From: Granulicella cerasi
GTDB taxonomy: Bacteria > Acidobacteriota > Terriglobia > Terriglobales > Acidobacteriaceae
DNA length: 64,000 nucleotides
Assembly (NCBI RefSeq): GCF_025685575.1
Contig: NZ_JAGSYD010000002.1
Location: 124,001-188,000 of the forward strand
Direction of reading: 5' to 3'
The position numbers were made by a program, and so were the translations under genes. Below are positions 16,746-25,989 of the stretch, piece after piece. The notes under the pieces were generated by a model that was not told the origin of the DNA, did no database searches, and saw only the letters and a program-made list of their open reading frames with translations. How positions within the stretch are numbered: position 1 is the stretch's first letter; the number at the start of each line of letters is the position of its first letter.

Positions 16746-17951
16746 ATGCGCAGAATCCCAGAGTTAGATGGCCTTCGCGCCATTGCGATCCTTCTCGTGA
16801 TCGGCTGCCACTACGCTCCTATCGCCAACTCGCTAGGACGGTGGCCAGCATTCGGTTGGGTCGGCGTCGACCTCTTCTTCGCGCTTTCGGGATACCTCAT
16901 CACCACCATCCTCCTCGGTATGCGCCACAAGCCGCAGCCCTACCGTACGTTCTATGCGCGACGTTTCGCGCGCATCTTCCCACCGTACTTCGCCGTCATC
17001 GCGTTCATCACAGCCCTTTCCGTCGGGCGTCACCTTGACGTGCTGAACCTGCGAGAAGTATTCAAGCAAGTCTTCTTCCTCGAAGCCTTCTCGCCCTCGC
17101 GTGACCTGCCTCTGCTCGCATCGCTGCTACATCCCGTCCGTACCATTCAGCAACTGCCGCCGCTCATGACGGGGGCTCATCATCTGCACGCAGCCATCCC
17201 CGGACTACCGCCTGCAATGGGAGCGGTGCCAGGCATCTTCTGGTCGCTCTCCATCGAAGAGTATTTCTACGTCGTATGGGCGCCCATCGCACTACGCTTC
17301 CGTCGCAGCGGCATCGTGATCGCAGGCATCTGCATCTGCCTGCTCTCCATCTTCTTCCGCTGGCAACACCCCGCCGTAAGCTCGTACTTCGGCATGTTCA
17401 CACACTTCGATGGACTCATCTACGGCTCGTTTCTCGCGCTTCTGCTGGAGCACTGGCGTAAGCAGGACCTGCTGCAAAAGAAGCAGGTCGCACTCAGTCT
17501 CATCGGCGTTGCGGCAGTTGCAGTGCTTGCCGTCGTGCTTTACCTCATCCATCCCATCGCAGGTATGGAAGTCCGCGAATCACCACTCTTTCTCGTCTTC
17601 GGACTCACCGCTCTGGATATCGCCTGCGCCGCGCTCGTGGGGGTGCTCGTCGTGAAAGCCGAGTCGCCGTGGTGGTTGAGCCGTGTGCTCAACTCGTATC
17701 CATTCCAGTACCTCGGTACCATCAGCTACACGCTGTATCTCGTGCACATCATCGCGGCCTGGTTCATCTACGAAGGACTCTCCCGCTCCCTGCACATTCA
17801 CCACTATGGCTGGCTGGAAGTCATCGCATCCTTCGTGCTGGCCGTCGCGCTCGCGCGCGCCTCCTGGCACTTCGTGGAAAAGCCGGTCCTGCGTTGGAAG
17901 GACCGACGGTTCCCCTCGGCGCCTCATCCGAGGGAGCCCGCCCTCAACTAG
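16746..17951 (+). CDS. Acyltransferase family 3 membrane protein (OafA/YrhL type)
   Basis: 401 residues from MRRIPELDGLRAIAIL; a TTG at 16716 and an ATG at 16725 are other possible starts. The opening ELDGLRAIAILLVIGCHY contains the His of the acyltransferase-3 family, WVGVDLFFALSGYLIT follows, and about ten transmembrane segments span the protein (YTLYLVHIIAAWFIYE in the last third). Such enzymes O-acetylate surface polysaccharides or lipids across the inner membrane. Acceptor unknown. No gene partner is evident. Confidence 0.88.
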   Translation: MRRIPELDGLRAIAILLVIGCHYAPIANSLGRWPAFGWVGVDLFFALSGYLITTILLGMRHKPQPYRTFYARRFARIFPPYFAVIAFITALSVGRHLDVLNLREVFKQVFFLEAFSPSRDLPLLASLLHPVRTIQQLPPLMTGAHHLHAAIPGLPPAMGAVPGIFWSLSIEEYFYVVWAPIALRFRRSGIVIAGICICLLSIFFRWQHPAVSSYFGMFTHFDGLIYGSFLALLLEHWRKQDLLQKKQVALSLIGVAAVAVLAVVLYLIHPIAGMEVRESPLFLVFGLTALDIACAALVGVLVVKAESPWWLSRVLNSYPFQYLGTISYTLYLVHIIAAWFIYEGLSRSLHIHHYGWLEVIASFVLAVALARASWHFVEKPVLRWKDRRFPSAPHPREPALN

Positions 17952-17956
17952 AGGGA

Positions 17957-17986
17957 CGAGCGTCGTCTAATTCCAGACGGCGCTCG
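17957..17986. terminator. Hairpin overlapping the end of the small gene at 17967
   Basis: A 12-bp stem with one G-T pair (CGAGCGTCGTCT / AGACGGCGCTCG) surrounds the 6-nt loop AATTCC. It sits 6 bases after the acyltransferase stop and contains the last codons of the convergent small gene, so one hairpin can serve both. Confidence 0.55.
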
Positions 17987-18221
17987 CCTTGATGGCTTCC
18001 ACACTGAACATCTGGTCCGGCTCTGCCTGCTTCATCTTTTCGGCGAACGCCTCAGCCTCCTGCTGCGTGCCGAAAAGCGTGCGGTTGTAGAGCAGACCCG
18101 CGCGCGTTGCGTCGCAGCGCCACAGCAATTCGCTGAAATGCGAGTGAGCGTTACCGAACTCCCAGCGCAAAGTGCTCTCCAGAACCTCGTCCCTACCGTT
18201 GTTGTTCTCCTGCGTGTTCAT
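17967..18221 (-). CDS. Small hypothetical protein
   Basis: 84 residues from the ATG of MNTQENNNGRD, or 109 from a GTG at 18296. Not recognised. The sequence is soluble, charged and mixed alpha/beta-like, with conserved-looking LLWRCDATRAGLLYNRTLFGT and a Met/Glu-rich helix EAEAFAEKMKQAEPDQMFSVE. It is convergent with the acyltransferase gene, and downstream of dnaK on the same strand beyond a strong terminator, so it is probably separately transcribed. Coding is supported by length in frame and by codon bias resembling neighbours. Confidence 0.5.
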   Translation of the reverse strand: MNTQENNNGRDEVLESTLRWEFGNAHSHFSELLWRCDATRAGLLYNRTLFGTQQEAEAFAEKMKQAEPDQMFSVEAIKASAVWN

Positions 18222-18330
18222 CGCGACCCAGCCTTTCTGCACCTCGTCCGCTCTCCACAAGCGGACCCGTTCCGGTACTACTTTCTTCAGACCCACTTCC
18301 TGCGTAAACGATGCGTCACCGCTGACGACA

Positions 18331-18363
18331 AGAGGAGAGCTTCACCGTACGAAGCTCTCCTCT
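18331..18363 (-). terminator. dnaK terminator hairpin
   Basis: A 13-bp perfect stem AGAGGAGAGCTTC / GAAGCTCTCCTCT with a 7-nt loop lies 34 bases beyond the dnaK stop. It lacks a long T-run on the minus strand. Confidence 0.7.
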
Positions 18364-18396
18364 CACCTATACGCAGTCCTGCTGTAGACAGTTCCC

Positions 18397-20301
18397 TTAC
18401 TTCTGGTCGTTGTCCACATACTCTGCGTCGATGACGCCTTCGTCCTTCTTCGGCTCTTCCGCCGGAGCAGCCGCTCCAGCTTCGTTCGCCGCAGCTCCGG
18501 CCTTATACACGGCCTCGGCCAGCTTGTGGCTTGCGGTCGTCAGGCGTTCGCGGGCAGCGTCCATTTCGGTCGCGCTTGCGCTCTCGTTTGCGAGCGTGGA
18601 CTTCGCGTCCGCGAGGGCAGTTTCTACCTCGCTCTTGTCCGCTGCCGCTACCTTGTCGCCAGACTCGTTCAGCATCTTCTCGACGTTGTAGACCATCGAA
18701 TCGAGCTGGTTCTTCGCCTCGATCTTGTCCTTCGCTTCCTTGTCCTCGGCAGCGTGAGCTTCGGCTTCCTTCGCCATGCGCTCGACCTCTTCCTTCGACA
18801 AGCCCGAAGAGCTCGTGATCGTGATCTTAGCGTCCTTACCCGTAGCGTTGTCCTTCGCGCTTACGTTCAGGATGCCGTTCGCGTCGATGTCAAACGTCAC
18901 CTCGATCTGCGGCACGCCACGCGGAGCCGGCATGATGCCGCCCAGCTTGAACTTGCCCAGCGTACGGTTGCCGTTTGCCATCGGGCGCTCGCCCTGCATC
19001 ACGTGAACCTCAACTTCGGTCTGGCTATCAGCCGCCGTCGAGAACGTCTCCGACTTCTTCGTCGGGATCGTCGTGTTGCGCGGGATCATCGCCGTAGCCA
19101 CGCCGCCCATCGTTTCAATCGACAGCGTCAGCGGGGTCACGTCGAGCAGCAGCAGGTCCTTCACATCGCCAGCAAGTACGCCAGCCTGAACCGCTGCACC
19201 GATCGCCACCACCTCATCCGGGTTCACACCCTTATGCGGTTCCTTGCCGAACAGGTCCTTCACAAGCTTCTGGATCGCCGGCATACGCGTCTGGCCGCCC
19301 ACGAGAACGACTTCGTCAATCTTCGAAGCGTCCACGCCTGCATCCTTCAGCGCCTGCTTGCACGGTCCAACCGACTTCTCGAGCAGATCAGCTACGAGCT
19401 GCTCCAGCTTCGCGCGGCTCAGCGTGCGAACCAGGTGCTTCGGACCCGAAGCGTCTGCCGTAATGAACGGCAGGTTGATCTCGGTCTCCTGCGCGGTCGA
19501 AAGCTCGATCTTGGCGCGCTCCGCAGCATCCTTCAGGCGCTGCAGTGCCATCTCGTTGCCCTTCGAACCGAGGTCGAGACCCGACTCGTTCTTGAACTCC
19601 GAAATCAGCCACTCCACGATGCGCTGGTCGAGGTTGTCGCCGCCCAGGTGCGTGTCACCGTTGGTCGCTTTCACTTCGATCACGCCTTCGCCCACTTCGA
19701 GCACCGAGACGTCGAACGTACCGCCACCGAAGTCATACACCACGATGGTTTCGTCCTTACCCTTGTCAAGACCGTAAGCCAGAGCAGCAGCCGTCGGCTC
19801 GTTCACGATGCGCTTCACATCGAGACCAGCGATCTTGCCCGCATCCTTGGTCGCCTGACGCTGCGCGTCGTTGAAGTACGCCGGAACCGTGATGACAGCT
19901 TCCGTCACCGACTGGCCAAGGTAGTCCTCAGCGGCCTTCTTCAACTTCTGCAGAATCATCGCCGAAACTTCGGGCGCGGTGTACTCCTTACCCTGCGCGA
20001 CGATCGCGACGTTGTCGCCCGACGGCACCACCTTGTAGGGCACCATCTTCATTTCATCGTTCACTTCGTTCTGGCGACGGCCCATGAAGCGCTTCACGGA
20101 GTAAATCGTGTTCTCCGGGTTCGTGATCGCCTGACGCTTTGCCACCTGGCCCACCAGACGCTCGCCGCCCTTGGTGAATGCCACGATCGACGGCGTAGTA
20201 CGACCGCCTTCTTCGTTCGCGATCACCTTCGGCTCGCCGCCTTCCATCACGGCGACGCAGCTGTTCGTGGTTCCCAGATCGATACCAATAATCTTTGCCA
20301 T
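18397..20301 (-). CDS. dnaK: Molecular chaperone DnaK (Hsp70)
   Basis: 634 residues, normal for the family. [19 protein letters not shown] opens the ATPase domain, followed by [15 protein letters not shown] and [14 protein letters not shown]; the substrate-binding domain begins near [11 protein letters not shown], and the C-terminal lid ends [10 protein letters not shown]. It binds unfolded proteins in an ATP cycle with DnaJ and GrpE. The gene stands alone here, without grpE or hspR adjacent. Its upstream region holds a GAGTT-AACTC inverted repeat on a TTGACA hexamer. Confidence 0.98.
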   Translation of the reverse strand: MAKIIGIDLGTTNSCVAVMEGGEPKVIANEEGGRTTPSIVAFTKGGERLVGQVAKRQAITNPENTIYSVKRFMGRRQNEVNDEMKMVPYKVVPSGDNVAIVAQGKEYTAPEVSAMILQKLKKAAEDYLGQSVTEAVITVPAYFNDAQRQATKDAGKIAGLDVKRIVNEPTAAALAYGLDKGKDETIVVYDFGGGTFDVSVLEVGEGVIEVKATNGDTHLGGDNLDQRIVEWLISEFKNESGLDLGSKGNEMALQRLKDAAERAKIELSTAQETEINLPFITADASGPKHLVRTLSRAKLEQLVADLLEKSVGPCKQALKDAGVDASKIDEVVLVGGQTRMPAIQKLVKDLFGKEPHKGVNPDEVVAIGAAVQAGVLAGDVKDLLLLDVTPLTLSIETMGGVATAMIPRNTTIPTKKSETFSTAADSQTEVEVHVMQGERPMANGNRTLGKFKLGGIMPAPRGVPQIEVTFDIDANGILNVSAKDNATGKDAKITITSSSGLSKEEVERMAKEAEAHAAEDKEAKDKIEAKNQLDSMVYNVEKMLNESGDKVAAADKSEVETALADAKSTLANESASATEMDAARERLTTASHKLAEAVYKAGAAANEAGAAAPAEEPKKDEGVIDAEYVDNDQK

Positions 20302-20369
20302 TTGTCGTTATCCCCTGCTGGCCGCTTCCCGAAGCCAGCTATATGACCTCTCCAGTCTCACATGTGAGT

Positions 20370-20385
20370 GAGTTACTGTCAACTC
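20370..20385 (-). promoter_or_regulatory. Candidate dnaK operator overlapping a -35 hexamer
   Basis: GAGTT and AACTC form an inverted repeat with a 6-nt centre, 69 bases upstream of dnaK. On the minus strand the centre contains TTGACA (20377-20382), a consensus -35. The half-sites resemble the GAGT...ACTC core of HspR HAIR operators, though here the spacing is 8 rather than 7. A second palindrome, CTCACATGTGAG, lies just downstream at 20358-20369. The -10 is weak. Confidence 0.4.
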
Positions 20386-20470
20386 TTTTGATGTACTAGA
20401 TCACTAAAGGTTGCAGGCCCGGTCCTTATTGTCTTTCGATGACTCCTGTGGCAACCTGAAGCCCACCTCC

Positions 20471-21299
20471 ATGCGCCTATTTCTCAGGTTTTCAGTGGCA
20501 TCGTTTCTCTGCGCCGCGCTTTCCGCAGCCCACGCACAAACGCCTGACGCCCGCGAACTACTCAAGCAGGCCAGCGTCCACGCCGCAGACTCCACCGCGC
20601 CGGAGCAATCATTCACCTACACGATCCTGCATCGCGACCTGAACTATATCAAAGGCAAGCTCACCGCCGACCACACCTATACGAGCGAGCAGATTTTCAT
20701 CGGCGGCCTGCCCTACATCCGACGACTGGAAATCGACGGCCAGCCGCTCATCGGCAAAGCGCTCGAACGCGAAAACGCTCTCTACGATCAGGCCGTAAAG
20801 GAGCGCACCGGCCTGAACGAGGCAGAACGTAGTCGTCGCAATCCACCCAAACACAGCGCGAGCGTTCAGTCGCTTAGCCTTGAGGAAGAACTCACAAACT
20901 TCAAGATCGAGATCGCCGGCCATGAGCAAGTCAGCGGCACGGAGTGCACAGTCCTCGACCTCACCCCGCTCCTCGGCGACGGCTCCGGCCAATCTCCAAC
21001 GTCACATCCGGCTCTCAGTCGACGCCAACCACCACATTCTTCGTAACTGGACACAGTTCCTCGCCGACATCGGACCCTTCAGCAAAGACACGATCTCCGC
21101 AATGCGATTCGCGCCGATAGAAGGAACGCTCCTCCCCGTCGAATCCACCTTTGACACAACCGTGACCGCGCACACGACGTTTCGCACCTTCGTCGTCCAC
21201 CTCATCGGCACGGACACCTACTCCAACTACCGCCGCTTCCGCTCCAGCGCGAAGATCGTGGACACCACAGACCTGCCCGCCCCCGAGAAGCACCCATGA
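20471..21299 (+). pseudogene. Secreted hypothetical protein interrupted by a frameshift
   Basis: The first part has a signal peptide (MRLFLRFSVASFLCAALSAAHAQ) and about 170 residues of soluble sequence (SFTYTILHRDLNYIKGKL... VSGTECTVLDLTPLLG). Near 20985-21005 the coding signal moves to the next frame (LQRHIRLSVDANHHILRNWT... RFRSSAKIVDTT) and continues to 21299. Neither frame alone gives a full protein, so a single-base indel, or a sequencing error, is likely. The intact protein would be about 275 residues. Family not recognised; a LolA-like outer-membrane lipid-binding fold is possible but unproven. Confidence 0.65.
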
Positions 21300-21349
21300 A
21301 ACTGGCCTTGACAGAAGACTCCGAGGGCTACGGTATACTTCGGCCACCC

Positions 21350-22210
21350 ATGAGAGTTGCCCGAGCTTTGCTCCAAGCTTCAGCTTGCCTATGGATCGCA
21401 ATATCTGTAGGGTGCGGCCAGGGCCGCGTCCCGCCTGACGGCGGCCCGGTGACCTATGAGTCATCTCCAAACCTGCCCGGCGGGGCCTGGTCGATCGAAG
21501 GCCGCGACGCCAATGGCGGCTACAACGTCGCGCCCATCGGCGGCTTCTACGGCGCGCTCAGCGCCAACGGCACCACCGTTCGCGGCAGCTTCGACATCGC
21601 CAGCAGTGATCTGACAAATCCTTATGGAACCGCAGCCTGCCTGAATAACGTTCCCGGTAACCTCGGCGGTGCGCTCGTCGACATGACCGGCACCTCCTCC
21701 AACGGAACCCTCACGCTCGACGGCGACTTCGCCTCCAGCCACGTCCACATCGTCGGCACGCTCTCGGCAGACCGGCAATCCATCACCAACGGCTCCTTCG
21801 TCGTCACCGGCAAATGCGCGACCACCTCGCCCGGGCTATGGGGCCAGTGGAATGCTCCTCTCACCGGCACTTACGCGGGAAGCTTTATCGACGCCAACGG
21901 AGCCACGCACGAGGTCTCTGCTCAGATAGCACAGGCCAACTACTACATCCACGGCGGCTTCATCCCGTTGTCCGGCACCCTTACCTTCAAAGTCGCCGGT
22001 TGCCAATCCACCGGCCCACTCGATGGCGAATTGGCTGGCTATCTCAGCACGATCCAAGGCATCTTCAGTAGCGACTACATCCATCAGGCGCTCCTTCTCG
22101 CTGATGACAGTCAGGATGGAAAGATCATCGACGACATCGATTGGAGCTACAGCTCGTCTTCGTGCGGCACCTTTAGCGGCTCCCCGCCAGCACAGCTTGT
22201 GAAGCAGTAG
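21350..22210 (+). CDS. Putative lipoprotein, beta-rich
   Basis: 286 residues from MRVARALLQASACLWIAISVGCG, where AISVGC is a lipobox, so lipidation at that Cys is predicted. An ATG at 21296 overlapping the previous stop would add 18 residues but bury the signal peptide. The mature part is rich in Gly/Ser/Thr with repeated TGTYxGxFxD and GTLSADRQSITNGSFVVTG strand patterns. The same patterns appear in the next gene, so the two are paralogues. TTGACA (21308) and TATACT (21334) lie upstream but 20 nt apart. Function unknown; outer-membrane or surface location likely. Confidence 0.75.
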   Translation: MRVARALLQASACLWIAISVGCGQGRVPPDGGPVTYESSPNLPGGAWSIEGRDANGGYNVAPIGGFYGALSANGTTVRGSFDIASSDLTNPYGTAACLNNVPGNLGGALVDMTGTSSNGTLTLDGDFASSHVHIVGTLSADRQSITNGSFVVTGKCATTSPGLWGQWNAPLTGTYAGSFIDANGATHEVSAQIAQANYYIHGGFIPLSGTLTFKVAGCQSTGPLDGELAGYLSTIQGIFSSDYIHQALLLADDSQDGKIIDDIDWSYSSSSCGTFSGSPPAQLVKQ

Positions 22211-22393
22211 CGACCTGACCTCCATCCGAGAAACAGCTCTGAAGTTTTCTTTCGATCCTGCCGAAGAAGACTCCAGCCGGGGGCATGGATGACCCCGCGC
22301 GGGGGATGCCATCCCCTATCCGTAACTGCCATGATGACCTCGTTCCACCAAACATCTCGGACCTGACAAGGTCCCTCGGGCCCCGGAGCTTCC

Positions 22394-23206
22394 ATGCGTC
22401 TCAGCAACCTCTCGTCCTGCGCGAAAGCCTGCGCTACCCTCCTTGCATCCACCGCCATCCTGTTCGCCGGTTGCAACGGCGCCATGACCTCCACCGCGAC
22501 CAACGCCAAGGCGATCACGGTCACCGGCAACTGGCAGATCACCGCCGCAACATCGAACGCCACGCTCCCCGCACTCTCGGGCGAGCTCACCGGCACCTCG
22601 ACCTCGATGACCGGCATCTTCCACTCGAACGCCGCCTCGGCCTGCGTATCGCCGAAGGACGCCTTCACGGTCAGCGGCTCGGCCGACGCCGACAACAAGG
22701 TCACGCTGACCGGCGCTGTCGCTGGCGGCACCCTGACCATCACCGGCGCGCTCGCCGCCGATGGCAAGTCGATCACCAACGCCGCCTACAGCGTCTCTGG
22801 CGGAAGCTGCTCGCTGGCCTCCGTCAGCGCAACAGCGCAGAGCTACGCCTCGGTCACCGGCACCTACACCGGTAAGTTCTACGACAAGGACTCGGCCACG
22901 CTCCCCGTCCTGCAGATGACCGCGACGCTCACGCAGTCGCCAGCCTCCGACACCAACGGCAACTTCACGCTCACCGGCTCGGCAAACCTCGGTCAGAACC
23001 CCTGCTTCACCTCACCGACCGCTGTCTCGAGCGCCATCGTCACCGGCGGCAGCTTCACCATGACCTACACAGACCTCATCATCGGTAACTCTGTCACGGC
23101 CAGCGGTACCTTCTCCACCGACGGCAAGACGCTCACCATCACCAACTGGGTGCTCAATGGCACCTGCGGCACCGACTCCGGCACCGGCGTCATGACCCAG
23201 CAGTAA
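22394..23206 (+). CDS. Putative lipoprotein, paralogue of the preceding gene
   Basis: 270 residues. Signal peptide with lipobox LFAGC near residue 27, and GGAG 5 nt before the ATG. The mature protein repeats short beta-strand units (GTLTITGALAADGKSITNAAYSVSGGSC, later GTYTGKFYDKDS and FSTDGKTLTITNWVLNGTC), closely matching the previous gene (TLSADRQSITNGSFVVTGKC, GTYAGSFIDANG). Paired cysteines may form disulfides. No enzymatic motif is seen. Probably a surface-exposed lipoprotein of a lineage-restricted family. Confidence 0.78.
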   Translation: MRLSNLSSCAKACATLLASTAILFAGCNGAMTSTATNAKAITVTGNWQITAATSNATLPALSGELTGTSTSMTGIFHSNAASACVSPKDAFTVSGSADADNKVTLTGAVAGGTLTITGALAADGKSITNAAYSVSGGSCSLASVSATAQSYASVTGTYTGKFYDKDSATLPVLQMTATLTQSPASDTNGNFTLTGSANLGQNPCFTSPTAVSSAIVTGGSFTMTYTDLIIGNSVTASGTFSTDGKTLTITNWVLNGTCGTDSGTGVMTQQ

Positions 23207-23301
23207 AAACTTCACCCCACTCAGGAGGATCGCCGCGGAGCATCTTGCTTCGCGGCGTTCGCTTTTCCGCCCCAACCCTTGTTACCCTTGTTCCACAATC
23301 T

Positions 23302-23384
23302 GCGGGAGTGGTGAAATGGCAGACACGCAGGTCTTAGAAGCCTGTGCCCTAGGCGTGAGGGTTCGAGTCCCTCCTCCCGCACCA
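23302..23384 (+). tRNA. tRNA-Leu (anticodon TAG)
   Basis: Acceptor GCGGGAG pairs with CTCCCGC, and CCA is encoded. The anticodon loop CTTAGAA places TAG at 23335-23337. A long variable arm (class II) and the T-loop GGTTCGAGTCC are present, as expected for leucine. Confidence 0.97.
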
Positions 23385-23419
23385 AGAGTTTCCTCAGCAG
23401 ATCAGCAGAAAGAAGTCTC

Positions 23420-23737
23420 ATGAGCCAGACCATCACGCAGCCGGACAACACCCGCATCGTTCTCGACAAGACCCCCGACTACCGCGACTCCTACGCCAAC
23501 AGCGTGCAGGTGCGCCTCTCCATCTGGGACTTCCGTTTGATCTTCGGCACGCTCGACCAGACCGCCGCCGACGAAGTCAACATCGAGAACTTCCAGGGCA
23601 TCTACCTCAGCCCGCAGCAGGCCAAGGCCCTGCACTCGATCCTCGGCCAGAACATCCAGCAGTACGAGCAGAGCTTCGGCGAAATCTCGCTGGACGCCCC
23701 GCAGGCTCCGCGCCCGAACACCTCGAACTTCAACTAA
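23420..23737 (+). CDS. DUF3467 family protein
   Basis: 105 residues. YANSVQVRLSIWDFRLIFGTL followed by IYLSPQQAKALHSILGQNIQQYEQSFG matches the DUF3467 family of short cytoplasmic proteins. No biochemical role is established for the family. The gene follows tRNA-Leu by 35 bases and ends at a GC-rich hairpin. Confidence 0.85.
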   Translation: MSQTITQPDNTRIVLDKTPDYRDSYANSVQVRLSIWDFRLIFGTLDQTAADEVNIENFQGIYLSPQQAKALHSILGQNIQQYEQSFGEISLDAPQAPRPNTSNFN

Positions 23738-23751
23738 ACCCCACCCAGCCG

Positions 23752-23781
23752 AGCCCGGGTCTGCGTCCAGCAGCCCGGGCT
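23752..23781 (+). terminator. Hairpin after the DUF3467 gene
   Basis: AGCCCGGG pairs with CCCGGGCT around a 14-nt loop, followed by a short T-containing tail. Confidence 0.6.
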
Positions 23782-23786
23782 TCGCT

Positions 23787-23893
23787 CTACCCGCAACTCA
23801 AAACTCGAAACCCACAACTCGAATCAAACTCACAGCTGACAGCTCGAAGCTCGATCCAAACTTGAAGCTGATAGCTGTAAGCTGATCCTCCAA
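23787..23893. repeat. Degenerate short-word repeat spacer
   Basis: The stretch is built from variants of AACTCGAA and AGCTGA/AGCTCGA (for example ACAGCTGACAGCTCGAAGC, then GAAGCTGATAGCTGTAAGC). It has no coding capacity. Similar word-repeat spacers occur near 9841 and 33878 with different words. Confidence 0.55.
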
Positions 23894-23915
23894 ACACCCG
23901 CCCGAAATCAAAACC

Positions 23916-25514
23916 TTGACCACCGACCTCGCCCCCAGCCAAGCCCCTTTCCGCGCCTTCACCCCAGTCCGCCGGGCTTGTGACCGGCTCGCGCAGCTTC
24001 CAAGCTGGGCAATCTGGCTCTTCCTCTGGGCGATCGTCGCCGTCAGTCATCTGACGCTGCTCCACCTGCCGTACTACTGGGACGAGGGCGGCTACTACGT
24101 CCCCGCCGCGCTGGACTTCTTCCACCGCTGGACGCTCATCCCCGAGTTCACCAACGCGCACCCGCCGCTGCCGAACGTCGTCCTCGGCCTGCTCTGGCAC
24201 CTCACCGGCTATCACATCCTCGCAACCCGGCTCTGCGCCGCGGCCTTCGCCGCCGCCGGACTCACCGCCGTCTTTCGCATCGGCCAACGCCTCCTCAGTC
24301 CCTCTGCAGGAGTCGCCCTTACAGCCCTTGTCGCGGTCTACCCCATCTGGTTCGCGCAATCGACGCTCGCGCACGCCGACATCTTCGCCGCCGCGTTCAC
24401 CCTCTGGGCTTTCGCCTTCTACTTCGAGACCATCGGGTGCCAGCCGCTCCCGAAGCTCCTCGCCATCGCCGCGCTTTTCTCGCTCGCCGCGCTCAGCAAG
24501 GAAACCGCGATCGTCGAACCCGCTGCCCTCGCCGCGCTGGAACTCTACCTGCTCGCCCGGACCAACCGCGGTTGCCCCCGCCGCTTCGGCGCCCTCAGTT
24601 TTCCGGTCATCCCTCTGCTCGGCTGGTACGCCTACCACCACCACAAGACAGGCTTCACCTTCGGCAACCCCGAATACCTGCGCTACAACGCCACCGCGAA
24701 CTTCACTCTGCAGCACGTCTCCGAGGCGCTCCGCTACCGCTTCGTCCACCTGACCTGGCAGCGCAATCTGTGGATCCCGCTCGTCTTCGCCGTGGCAGCC
24801 TTCCTGCTCACGCGCGCCGTCGCCCCAAAGCGCACGCTCACCCAACCGATCTTCGTCACGATCGGCGTCCTGTACATCGCAAACTGGCTCGCATTCTCCA
24901 TCCTTGGCGGAGCGCTGCTTACGCGCTACCTCCTGCCCGTCTATCCGCTTATCCTGCTGGTCTGCATCGACTGCTGGCGCCGCCGTACGGAATGGTGGCC
25001 CCTGCTGGCCGGGCTGGTCTTCGCAGCCTTTGCTTCTGCGCTTTGGATAAACCCTGCAGTATCATTCGCTCCCGAGGATAACCTCACGTATCGGGACATG
25101 ATTCGCGTTCACGAAGATGCGGCACATTTCGTCGAGCAGCATTACCCCAACGCCACTGTGCTGACCGCCTGGCCGGTGGCCGCAGATCTCTTCCGCCCCG
25201 ACCTCGGCTACGTTTCCCAACGCATCAAGGTGACCTCGGTCGAGAACTTCTCGCGGCCGGAGATCCAGAAGGCCGCACAACGTCCGGGCGATTTCGATAC
25301 CGCCGTCGTCTTCACCACGCACTTCATGTCGCCCGCCCTGCAACGATATCTGGCAGAACATCCCGGCAGCTCTCGTGGACGTGAGTTCGACCAGGACCGC
25401 GACCTGACCCCACAGGAAATTGCTCGTATGCTGGGCGGCGAGATTGTGTGGCAGGAAGAGATGGACGGCGAGTGGGCCGTGGTTCTGCGCTTCGCGCGCC
25501 GCTACGACGCCTGA
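23916..25514 (+). CDS. PMT-like membrane glycosyltransferase (GT39 type)
   Basis: 532 residues from a TTG start; no ATG is available near the N-terminus. LPYYWDEGGYYVPAALDF in the first periplasmic loop carries the acidic catalytic motif, and TNAHPPLPNVVLGLLWHLTG follows. About ten membrane segments precede a soluble C-terminal domain (from about residue 390). It is the third enzyme of this superfamily in the window but is not close to the tandem pair at 6-10 kb. Donor is presumably polyprenyl-phosphate sugar; acceptor unknown. Its 3' end overlaps the convergent GNAT gene by 13 bases. Confidence 0.8.
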   Translation: MTTDLAPSQAPFRAFTPVRRACDRLAQLPSWAIWLFLWAIVAVSHLTLLHLPYYWDEGGYYVPAALDFFHRWTLIPEFTNAHPPLPNVVLGLLWHLTGYHILATRLCAAAFAAAGLTAVFRIGQRLLSPSAGVALTALVAVYPIWFAQSTLAHADIFAAAFTLWAFAFYFETIGCQPLPKLLAIAALFSLAALSKETAIVEPAALAALELYLLARTNRGCPRRFGALSFPVIPLLGWYAYHHHKTGFTFGNPEYLRYNATANFTLQHVSEALRYRFVHLTWQRNLWIPLVFAVAAFLLTRAVAPKRTLTQPIFVTIGVLYIANWLAFSILGGALLTRYLLPVYPLILLVCIDCWRRRTEWWPLLAGLVFAAFASALWINPAVSFAPEDNLTYRDMIRVHEDAAHFVEQHYPNATVLTAWPVAADLFRPDLGYVSQRIKVTSVENFSRPEIQKAAQRPGDFDTAVVFTTHFMSPALQRYLAEHPGSSRGREFDQDRDLTPQEIARMLGGEIVWQEEMDGEWAVVLRFARRYDA

Positions 25515-25963
25515 GCCGGATCGAGCCGCTTGCGGTAGACGAAGGCATCGAGCCCCTCGCCGTAAAACGCCTCTTCCGTATGGGAGCGCTCGAATCCAAG
25601 CCGCTCATAAAACCGGATCGCGTCCTCGTTTCCCGTGAAGACATGGAGCAGCATCGCGGCGCAGCCTGTCGAGGCGAGCTCCGCCTCGTGCATGAGCCGT
25701 GCTGCCAGCCCTAGCCGACGCCAGTCCGGCGCGACATCGAGCGTTACGACATAGCTGACGTTCGTCCCGCCCATCTTTTCGAGATGCACGATAACGAACC
25801 CAGCCAGGACGCCTTCCGCCTCCGCGATCACGACCCGGGCACGGCGGGCCTCGGCGAAACGACGCATCGACGACCGCGAAAAGCGGAACTCCGGCGTAAA
25901 GCAGACCTCATCCAAAGCAAACATTGCCTCGAAATCGCCCGGGGCATAGGACCGAAAGCTCAT
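25502..25963 (-). CDS. GNAT-family N-acetyltransferase
   Basis: 153 residues from MSFRSYAPGDFEAM; a TTG at 25987 would add 8. The acetyl-CoA loop is VAPDWRRLGLAARLMHEAE (motif A, R-x-x-G-x-A), and AIRFYERLGFERSH is the usual C-terminal motif B. It is RimI-like in length and order, but no protein substrate can be named. It is convergent with, and overlaps, the PMT-like gene. Confidence 0.85.
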   Translation of the reverse strand: MSFRSYAPGDFEAMFALDEVCFTPEFRFSRSSMRRFAEARRARVVIAEAEGVLAGFVIVHLEKMGGTNVSYVVTLDVAPDWRRLGLAARLMHEAELASTGCAAMLLHVFTGNEDAIRFYERLGFERSHTEEAFYGEGLDAFVYRKRLDPAQAS

Positions 25964-25989
25964 TGAATGGAGCGATTTAAGCGGCAAAG

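Noticed and set aside
21308-21339. TTGACA and TATACT before the first lipoprotein as a promoter
   Set aside because: The hexamers are good but 20 nt apart, beyond the usual 16-18, so it was not listed as a separate feature.
22277-22316. GC-rich inverted repeat between the two lipoprotein genes
   Set aside because: Pairing is imperfect and no T-run follows, so a terminator call was not supported.
23302-23384. tRNA-Leu as an integration site for a mobile island
   Set aside because: No integrase or duplicated tRNA 3' end was seen near it; the same holds for tRNA-Asn and tRNA-Val.
23787-23893. Possible CRISPR-like repeats
   Set aside because: Words are short, degenerate and have no uniform spacers; no cas genes are present.
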